A stretch of 64,000 nucleotides of DNA from assembly GCF_001435095.1 (NCBI RefSeq), contig NZ_AZFC01000035.1, positions 1 to 64,000 on the forward strand. The letters run 5' to 3'. Made by a program: the position numbers and the translations under genes. This DNA is from Levilactobacillus spicheri DSM 15429. Its GTDB lineage: Bacteria; Bacillota; Bacilli; Lactobacillales; Lactobacillaceae. Shown here piece by piece: positions 58,265 through 64,000 of this stretch; within the stretch, counting starts at the first letter, position 1, and each line of letters opens with the position of its first letter. The notes below the pieces were generated by a model. That model ran no database searches and had not been told where the DNA came from. It saw nothing but the letters and a program-made list of their open reading frames with translations.

Positions 58265-59824
58265 TTATTTCGCATATTCAACTGACCGGACTTCCCGAAT
58301 GACGGAGACCTTGACGTGACCTGGATAATCCAAGTCATCTTCGATCTTCTTCTTGATGTCGCGTGCCAAGACGACGGCATCCGTATCGGAAATCTTCTCG
58401 GGCCGCACGATGACTCGAACTTCACGCCCCGCTTGGATGGCAAAGCTGTGGTCGACCCCGTCAAATTCATTGGCGATGGTCTCCAGCTTATCCAACCGGT
58501 GAATGTAGCTTTCTAGGGAGTCTGAGCGTGCACCCGGCCGGGTCGCCGAAATCGTATCGGCAGTCCCGACCAGTTCCGCAATCACGGATTGCGAAGCCGT
58601 TTGATCTGCTTGCGCGGCAATAGCGTTGACCACGGTGGAACTTTCCCGGTACTTCTTCGCCAGTTCGGTTCCAAGCGTGATGTACGAACTATCATCCTCG
58701 TGTTCTGCAGCGCGGCCAATATCATGTAATAATCCTGCACGTTTTGCTAACGTAACATCCTCACCGAGTTCAGCGGCCAAGACCCCAGTGATCTTCGCCA
58801 CTTCAATTGAATGGGCTAAAGCGTTTTGCCCGTGGGAAATCCGGAAATTCAACCGCCCGACCAACTTGATCAGTTCGGGATGCATCGAATGAATTCCTAA
58901 ATCGAAGGTTGCTTGTTCGCCAAGTTCGCGGACGTGTTCGTCCAGCTCTTTCTTGGCCTTGGCGACCATCTCTTCAATCCGAGCCGGGTGAATCCGCCCG
59001 TCTTGAATCAACTTCTCCAGCGCAATCTTCGCCACTTCCCGCCGTAACGGGTCGAAACCGCTCAAAACGACGGCTTCAGGCGTATCGTCGATAATCAAAT
59101 CGATTCCGGTCAAGGTTTCCAAGGTCCGAATGTTGCGACCTTCGCGCCCAATGATCCGCCCCTTCATGTCGTCGTTCGGTAACGTGACCACGGTAATCGT
59201 GGTTTCGGTCACCATATCGGCGGCACTCCGTTGAATGGCGGACACAATCAGGTCCTTGGCCCGCGCCTGGGCCGTTTTTTGCGCCGTTTCTTCGCTTTCC
59301 TTAATCATTTTTGCCCGTTCCCCTGCCAAGGCCGTTTTGGCCTCGGACAAAATCAGGTCCCGTGCATCGTCCTGGGATAGGGCGGCAACGGTTTCCACCG
59401 CCGCCTGCCGTTTTTCAATCAGTGAGTCTGCTTGCTGTTGCTTCTTGGTCAGGTTCTGCTCTTCAGCACTCAGCTTCTTGTCCCGCCGATTTAACGAGTT
59501 CTCGCGCTTCTCCAAGGAACTGTCCTTGCGATCCAACGTTTCTTCGCGTTGAATTAACCGGTCCTCTTGCTTTTGGACTTCGGCCCGGCGCTGCTTCAGC
59601 TCTTGTTCAACCTCGGCACGATACTTGTGGCTATCTTCCTTAGCCCCTAACAGGGCCTCCTTGGTAGCCGTCTCGGCTTGCTTGTGTGCTTCCGCCAGCA
59701 CACCCTTGGCGGTGTACTTAGCAGCATCTAACTTGCGTTCGTGAACGGATTTACGTAAATAATAACCACCCACGACACCAACAACGATAGCGATGATTGC
59801 GAGGATTATAATCGGAACACTCAT
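58265..59824 (-). CDS. rny: Ribonuclease Y
   Basis: 519 residues. An N-terminal membrane anchor ([20 protein letters not shown]) is followed by a long coiled coil (about 30-200), a KH domain (about 210-270, [13 protein letters not shown]) and an HD domain with [12 protein letters not shown] as catalytic His-Asp. RNase Y starts mRNA decay at the membrane in Firmicutes. ATG at 59824 follows GGAGGT. Monocistronic: it has its own promoter and terminator. Confidence 0.97.
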   Translation of the reverse strand: MSVPIIILAIIAIVVGVVGGYYLRKSVHERKLDAAKYTAKGVLAEAHKQAETATKEALLGAKEDSHKYRAEVEQELKQRRAEVQKQEDRLIQREETLDRKDSSLEKRENSLNRRDKKLSAEEQNLTKKQQQADSLIEKRQAAVETVAALSQDDARDLILSEAKTALAGERAKMIKESEETAQKTAQARAKDLIVSAIQRSAADMVTETTITVVTLPNDDMKGRIIGREGRNIRTLETLTGIDLIIDDTPEAVVLSGFDPLRREVAKIALEKLIQDGRIHPARIEEMVAKAKKELDEHVRELGEQATFDLGIHSMHPELIKLVGRLNFRISHGQNALAHSIEVAKITGVLAAELGEDVTLAKRAGLLHDIGRAAEHEDDSSYITLGTELAKKYRESSTVVNAIAAQADQTASQSVIAELVGTADTISATRPGARSDSLESYIHRLDKLETIANEFDGVDHSFAIQAGREVRVIVRPEKISDTDAVVLARDIKKKIEDDLDYPGHVKVSVIREVRSVEYAK

Positions 59825-59906
59825 GATTCCACCTCCGCATCATCAAAAATGACTAATTTAAAATCAGACTTTTCAAGATGTTTGTATGATAACTGACACA
59901 AATTCA

Positions 59907-59935
59907 ATTTTAATAGTTGCCATGAAGCCTGTCAA
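59907..59935 (-). promoter_or_regulatory. Promoter of rny
   Basis: Minus-strand TTGACA (59935-59930), 17-nt spacer, TAAAAT (59912-59907), about 83 nt before the start codon. Confidence 0.7.
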
Positions 59936-60086
59936 CTAAACTCCCCAGAATCACGCGCTAAGTTTCTAATTTGGCGTGCCAAGTGACCCAACTGGGCCCT
60001 GACAGAACCACCGTTAATCCCACGATGAAACGCGTGCTGCCCCAACTGTCTGCGGAAGGCCGGTTGCGCCCGCCGTCATTCAGCAA

Positions 60087-60118
60087 ACAAAAGAAGCCCG
60101 AGACTTCTGTCCCCGGCT
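60087..60118 (-). terminator. Terminator of recA
   Basis: On the minus strand GCCGGGGAC pairs with GTCTCGGGC around a short loop, followed by TTCTTTTG. It lies just after the recA stop codon. Confidence 0.8.
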
Positions 60119-60135
60119 CCTAGCTGTTACGTGTC

Positions 60136-61311
60136 TTATTTGTGTTGATTGGGTTGGATCACCGTGGTACCCGGCGTGGTATCCTTCGTGCCGGTATCCA
60201 GTTCGGTTTGCTTGGCCGTCGTCGCCTTATCAGCGGACTTATCGGTCTTTGCACCCTTGGTGGCCTTGTCGTCACCCTTGGCTTTATCTGGTTTCTTCTC
60301 GGCAGCGGCCTGTTCGTCCTCATCGGCCACACCGTAAGCGATCCGGACCCGCCGGTTCACTTCGGCCATCATGTCTGGATGATCCGCCAGGTATTGCTTA
60401 GCGTTCTCCCGACCTTGACCAATGCGGTCTTCACCGTAGGAGTACCACGAACCACTCTTGTCAACGATATCCTTTTCAACCGCCATATCGAGCAATTCAC
60501 CGGTCTGGGAAATCCCGTGACCGTACATGATATCCACTTCCGCCTTCTTGAACGGCGGCGCAACCTTGTTCTTCACGACCTTGATCCGGGTCCGGTTCCC
60601 AATGACGTCCGTCCCGTTCTTGATCTGTTCGGCCCGGCGAACTTCCAGCCGAATAGTGGCGTAGAACTTCAGGGCCCGACCACCAGGCGTCACTTCGGGG
60701 TTCCCGAACATGACACCGACTTTTTCCCGAATTTGGTTAATAAATAACGCAATCGTCTTGGTCTTGTTAATCGTTCCGGAGAGCTTCCGCAACGCCTGCG
60801 ACATCAACCGTGCTTGGAGACCCACGTGGGCGTCCCCCATCTCGCCTTCGATTTCTGCTCGCGGTACCAGGGCCGCTACGGAATCGACAACGACAATATC
60901 GACCGCACCGGATGAGACCAGTGCATCGGCAATTTGCAGCCCTTGTTCACCGGTATCCGGTTGGGACAACAGCAAGTTATCAATGTCGACACCCAGTGCC
61001 GTGGCGTAAGCTGGGTCCAGGGCGTTTTCCGCATCAATATACGCAGCGGTGCCGCCCCGCTTCTGGACTTCTGCGACCGCATGTAATGCGACCGTGGTCT
61101 TCCCTGAAGATTCGGGCCCATAAATTTCAACGATTCGACCGCGGGGATACCCCCCTACGCCCAAGGCCACGTCTAGTGCCAACGAGCCGGATGGGACCGT
61201 CAGAATCTGCGTCTTGGTATCATCGCCCATCCGCATGATTGATCCCTTACCGAAGTCTTTTTCAATCTTTTTCAGCGCCTTATCCAGCGCCGCTTGTCGT
61301 TCGTCAGCCAT
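60136..61311 (-). CDS. recA: Recombinase RecA
   Basis: 391 residues. The P-loop is GPESSGKT, with [11 protein letters not shown], the [17 protein letters not shown]-contact strand and the [15 protein letters not shown] loop. The C-terminal tail (about 330-391) is Lys/Thr/Asp-rich and longer than in E. coli. RecA carries out strand exchange and starts the SOS response. ATG at 61311 follows AAAGGAGG. A LexA-like GAAC-N4-GTTC is upstream; cinA precedes it. Confidence 0.98.
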   Translation of the reverse strand: MADERQAALDKALKKIEKDFGKGSIMRMGDDTKTQILTVPSGSLALDVALGVGGYPRGRIVEIYGPESSGKTTVALHAVAEVQKRGGTAAYIDAENALDPAYATALGVDIDNLLLSQPDTGEQGLQIADALVSSGAVDIVVVDSVAALVPRAEIEGEMGDAHVGLQARLMSQALRKLSGTINKTKTIALFINQIREKVGVMFGNPEVTPGGRALKFYATIRLEVRRAEQIKNGTDVIGNRTRIKVVKNKVAPPFKKAEVDIMYGHGISQTGELLDMAVEKDIVDKSGSWYSYGEDRIGQGRENAKQYLADHPDMMAEVNRRVRIAYGVADEDEQAAAEKKPDKAKGDDKATKGAKTDKSADKATTAKQTELDTGTKDTTPGTTVIQPNQHK

Positions 61312-61334
61312 CTAAATCCTCCTTTAGTTGCTCT

Positions 61335-61363
61335 CATTTCCAAGTAACACTATACCGATTTAG
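61335..61363 (-). promoter_or_regulatory. Promoter of recA
   Basis: On the minus strand TTGCTT, a 17-nt spacer and TATAGT lie between cinA and recA, about 40 nt upstream of the recA start. Coordinates are approximate. Confidence 0.5.
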
Positions 61364-61386
61364 CGAACAAAAAGCAAGTAAAAATA

Positions 61387-61398
61387 GAACAAAAGTTC
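61387..61398. promoter_or_regulatory. LexA-like box upstream of recA
   Basis: GAACAAAAGTTC is a perfect GAAC-N4-GTTC palindrome about 20 nt upstream of the recA -35. It agrees with the LexA consensus in most positions. Confidence 0.7.
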
Positions 61399-61400
61399 CC

Positions 61401-62654
61401 CTATTTTTGACCAGCATCCAGCGTCCGCCGGACCCAATCGAGACCGGCCATCACCGAGCGCATCCGAATATCTGCCCGGTTACCGGTCAGGTGCAACAGC
61501 TTGGCCTGCGGGGCTTGGCCCCGTTGTGCGAGGCCCAACCAGACGGTGCCTGCCGGGTGACCCTCCAGGCTATCGGGCCCGGCTACCCCGGTGAAGCTCA
61601 GGGCTAGGTCGGTATCCAACAGTTGGCGAGAGCGTTCCGCCATCTGCTGCGCGGTGGCCTCGCTCACGACCCCGTCATGGTCAATAATTTCCTGGGGAAT
61701 CCCCAAAAGCGTGTGCTTCGCGCGATTGGCGTAGGTCACGAAGCCACCCGGAAAGACAGCCGAGACCCCCGGGACCGACCCAATCGTACTTTGAAATTCG
61801 CCGGCGGTCAGGCTCTCGGCCCCGGTAATCGTGAGCTGCCGGTCAATCAACTCGTGGACCACCACGCTGGCCAGACTGTTCTCGTCCCCGTAACCGTACA
61901 GGTACGCCCCGACCCGTTCTCGAATCGTGGCTTCCAGCTGATTCAACAGCTGGGTCGCCGCCGCGGCCGTCGTGGTCTTGGCCGTTAGCCGCAACGTGAC
62001 CTCGTAGCGCTTGGCGTACGGCGCAATCGTGGGATTGGTCTGGTGATCGATCAGGTCGCTTAACTGGGTCACCAACTGACTCTCCCCAATGCCGAAGAAC
62101 CGCAGCACCCGGGACGTCAGGTACTCGTCTCGCTGGTAGGCCGCCCGAATCAGGGGCATCGCCTGGTGCGCCATCATCGGCCGCATCTCACTCGGTGGCC
62201 CCGGCAGCAGGACCACGTCAGCCCCACTAGGCGCCCGGTAGAACGAGCCAACGGCCATCCCCGTCTCATTCTTCAAGGGACGGCTTCCCGCCAGGTACAG
62301 GGCCTGTAACCGGTTATTCGGCGTCATCTGCCGGCCGGTCGTGGCAAAGAACGCGGTGATTTTGGCCATCGCGGCCGAATCCTCGACCAACTTCACCCCG
62401 AGTAAGTGGGCGACCGTCTGCTTGGTCAGGTCATCCTTCGTGGGGCCCAGGCCCCCGCTGATCACGACCAGGTCGCTGCGTGAGCGCGCTTGATTCACCA
62501 GCGCCGCCAACCGGGTCGCGTTATCGCCCACCAACGAATGGTAGTAGACCTCGATACCTGCATCCGCTAAACGCCGCGCAATGTACGCCGAGTTGGTATC
62601 GGCCACTTGCCCCAGTAATATCTCGGTTCCTACCGCAATCACTTCTGCTTGCAC
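61401..62654 (-). CDS. cinA: CinA family protein (competence/damage-inducible)
   Basis: 417 residues. The N-terminal MoCF-like COG1058 domain starts QAEVIAVGTEILLGQVADTN with VVISGGLGPTKDDLT and LLPGPPSEM. The C-terminal COG1546 nicotinamide-nucleotide amidase-type domain has AESLTAGEFQSTIGSVPGVS and FTGVAGPD. Roles in NAD recycling and, with recA, in competence are known for relatives. GTG at 62654 follows GGGAGG. Upstream of recA by 89 nt. Confidence 0.95.
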   Translation of the reverse strand: MQAEVIAVGTEILLGQVADTNSAYIARRLADAGIEVYYHSLVGDNATRLAALVNQARSRSDLVVISGGLGPTKDDLTKQTVAHLLGVKLVEDSAAMAKITAFFATTGRQMTPNNRLQALYLAGSRPLKNETGMAVGSFYRAPSGADVVLLPGPPSEMRPMMAHQAMPLIRAAYQRDEYLTSRVLRFFGIGESQLVTQLSDLIDHQTNPTIAPYAKRYEVTLRLTAKTTTAAAATQLLNQLEATIRERVGAYLYGYGDENSLASVVVHELIDRQLTITGAESLTAGEFQSTIGSVPGVSAVFPGGFVTYANRAKHTLLGIPQEIIDHDGVVSEATAQQMAERSRQLLDTDLALSFTGVAGPDSLEGHPAGTVWLGLAQRGQAPQAKLLHLTGNRADIRMRSVMAGLDWVRRTLDAGQK

Positions 62655-62771
62655 GTTTTTTCCTCCCTTGGACGTCCACCGTTAACTCCGCAAACGTCCG
62701 TCTTTATTTTTTATCTTACAATACTTTGTGGTCAGACAACATTATTTTGACCAGGTAACGGCCGACGACCC

Positions 62772-62800
62772 AAAAAGGCCTGAGACTTTTGTCCCAGACC
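62772..62800 (-). terminator. Terminator of pgsA
   Basis: On the minus strand GGTCTGGGAC pairs with GTCTCAGGCC around AAAA, then TTTTT. Confidence 0.87.
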
Positions 62801-62815
62801 TCCGTTAATTCCATT

Positions 62816-63403
62816 TTATTCGGCCGAAGACTCCGCGAAGACCTGCCGGTTCTGGACGAAGTAGTCGATTCCCGAGTAGATCGTGAAGAACAAGCAGATG
62901 TAAAAGAAGATCAGCGCCATTGGCACGTGGATTGTCCCAAAGCCGATGTTGTTCAACAACAACAGGATGATCCCCACCATCTGCGTGGTGGTCTTGATCT
63001 TCCCTGGCCAGGCCGCCGCCAACACGCGGCCCCCAGTCTCCACAACGATCAGCCGCAAGCCCGTCACGGCCAGTTCCCGGCAGACGATAATGGCCACGCC
63101 CCACGCGGGGGCGGCCCCCATCGCAACCAGCAAGATAAAGGCCGTCATCACGATCATCTTATCCGCCAGCGGGTCCGCAAATTTCCCGAAGTTGGTCACC
63201 AGGTGTTGCCGCCGGGCAATCTGCCCGTCCAGAAAATCGGTGATCGACGCCACGGCAAAGATTACGGCGCCCAGCACCTGGGTCACCGGGATCTCGGTCC
63301 CTAACCAGGTCACCGTGCCCCAATCCAGGGGCAATACCAAAATTAATAAGAAGATGGGAATCAAGATGATTCGCATGATCGTCAAACGATTTGGGACGTT
63401 CAC
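62816..63403 (-). CDS. pgsA: CDP-diacylglycerol--glycerol-3-phosphate 3-phosphatidyltransferase
   Basis: 195 residues with five to six membrane helices. The CDP-alcohol phosphatidyltransferase motif D-x2-D-G-x2-A-R-x8-G-x3-D-x3-D is complete in TDFLDGQIARR and GKFADPLADK. It makes phosphatidylglycerol phosphate, the precursor of PG and cardiolipin. GTG at 63403 is used because AAGGAGG lies 8 nt upstream; the frame to 63427 would include it. Conserved order rodZ-pgsA-cinA-recA. Confidence 0.95.
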   Translation of the reverse strand: MNVPNRLTIMRIILIPIFLLILVLPLDWGTVTWLGTEIPVTQVLGAVIFAVASITDFLDGQIARRQHLVTNFGKFADPLADKMIVMTAFILLVAMGAAPAWGVAIIVCRELAVTGLRLIVVETGGRVLAAAWPGKIKTTTQMVGIILLLLNNIGFGTIHVPMALIFFYICLFFTIYSGIDYFVQNRQVFAESSAE

Positions 63404-63436
63404 AACTAACTCCTCCTTAGACACCATTTATCCAAT

Positions 63437-63470
63437 AAAAAAGCGGTTCGGCCGTCAGGGACCGACCCGC
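63437..63470 (-). terminator. Terminator between rodZ and pgsA
   Basis: On the minus strand GCGG-N-TCGG-N-CC pairs with GG-N-CCGA-N-CCGC, followed by TTTTTT. It ends about 30 nt before the pgsA start. Confidence 0.85.
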
Positions 63471-63478
63471 TTAAAGGC

Positions 63479-64000
63479 TTACTTAAATTCCAACGTCACG
63501 TCTTGAACCTGGGTGGACGTGGTCGTACTGCTAGAGCTCGTCCCCGTCGTATCCGTGGTCGAACTGCTGCTGGAAGCACTGCTGGTCGCCGTCGTCGAGT
63601 TGAAGTTGAACTTCTTCCCGTCGATCTTGACCGCCGTTGCGGGTGCGTTCCCGAACTTAAAGGTCATGCTGGTCGTACCACTTGGGACCGTCAACGAGTG
63701 GGAAGTCGACGAAGACAGCGTCCCTTGCCAAGTCGTGGTTCCACCGATGGTCACCGCGACCCACGCACTACTGGTGGCGGATAACGTGACCTTTGGCTTA
63801 CTGGAGGCGTTCTTCATTTCCCAAGTCGACCCACTGCTAGTGGTGCTCAGTTGCTTAAAGCTGGCAGTCTTCGAGGACGCCTTCTTGGAAGAGGATTTCT
63901 TCGAAGCCGACTGACTCGAGCTAGACGAGCTGCTGGAGCTGCCCGAGACGCTCACGGAACTGCTGTCGACGTTTTGCTTGACCGTTGACCGACTACTGTG
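63479..64000 (-). CDS. rodZ: RodZ-like protein, C-terminal part (5' end outside the window)
   Basis: 174 residues are visible and the frame is open to the right edge. A Ser-rich, extracytoplasmic linker (SSSSSSSQSASKKSS) leads to a beta-rich DUF4115-type domain (WEMKNASSKPKVTLSATSSA, GTTTWQGTLSSSTSHSL, KFGNAPATAVKIDGKKFNF) and a Ser/Thr tail. The helix-turn-helix and membrane parts of RodZ (YmfM) would lie beyond 64000. RodZ links MreB to the cell-elongation machinery. The assignment rests on the domain and on the position before pgsA. Confidence 0.8.
   Translation of the reverse strand, partial: HSSRSTVKQNVDSSSVSVSGSSSSSSSSSQSASKKSSSKKASSKTASFKQLSTTSSGSTWEMKNASSKPKVTLSATSSAWVAVTIGGTTTWQGTLSSSTSHSLTVPSGTTSMTFKFGNAPATAVKIDGKKFNFNSTTATSSASSSSSTTDTTGTSSSSTTTSTQVQDVTLEFK

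Larger units (their letters stand above)
59825..60135. other. Intergenic region between recA and rny
   Basis: It contains the rny promoter and leader, about 150 nt (59940-60085) of GC-rich sequence in which I see nothing recognisable, and the recA terminator. Confidence 0.5.

Overview
The window looks like a chromosomal segment of a GC-rich lactic acid bacterium of the family Lactobacillaceae, probably Levilactobacillus or a close relative (inference). The grounds are Lactobacillaceae-type gene orders (pepQ/ccpA divergent pair with a cre site, ytxK-ackA behind comG, alaS-ireB-ruvX-DUF1292, rodZ-pgsA-cinA-recA-rny-ymdB), an LPQTN sortase signal, and Bacillus-type LexA and T-box elements. Nearly all genes lie on the minus strand. 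I see no prophage, IS element, CRISPR array or tRNA gene.

Region 1-12.2 kb: the left edge holds an array of up to three tandem sigma-A promoters and a leader typical of an rRNA operon that runs leftward out of the window. Next come an S1-domain regulator, cyclophilin, a PgpA/YutG-like phosphatase, a DedA protein, the DUF1461 / HAD (YutF) / YutD / YunD cluster, a phosphoesterase, an aldo/keto reductase, an amino-acid permease, acetate kinase and the YtxK-type methyltransferase.

Region 12.2-29.2 kb: a complete, tightly overlapping comGA-GG competence pseudopilus operon; a hypothetical gene; yebC; a glutamine-type ABC transporter with fused binding protein and permease; a 1821-residue LPQTN-anchored adhesin with BspA-like leucine-rich repeats, an MBG-like domain and ten tandem ~73-residue repeats, four of them nearly identical; a B3/4-domain protein; a MocR-type regulator; and an NADP oxidoreductase divergent from an Rrf2 regulator.

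Region 29.2-43.3 kb: an unknown membrane protein, ccpA/pepQ, the DUF948/YtxH-like stress pair, an MscS channel, a CbpB-like CBS protein, the murI-rdgB-phosphoesterase operon, yslB, trxA, mutS2, cvpA, zapA, and DUF1292-ruvX-ireB.

Region 43.3-64 kb: alaS under a T-box, a DEAD-box helicase with nrnA, and a large DNA-maintenance block: dinB, yajC, ruvBA, mutL, mutS, ymdB, rny, recA, cinA, pgsA and the 3' part of rodZ. dinB and recA carry LexA-like boxes and ruvA a weaker candidate, so part of this block is probably an SOS regulon.

The most unusual items are a dispersed, structured ~100-nt intergenic element (two good copies and one divergent one), the repeat architecture of the adhesin, an apparent CTG start for ytxK, the absence of queA-tgt between ruvB and yajC, and several palindromic candidate operators. 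I did not find a convincing new multigene system. Identities, promoters and counts were read by eye, without database searches.
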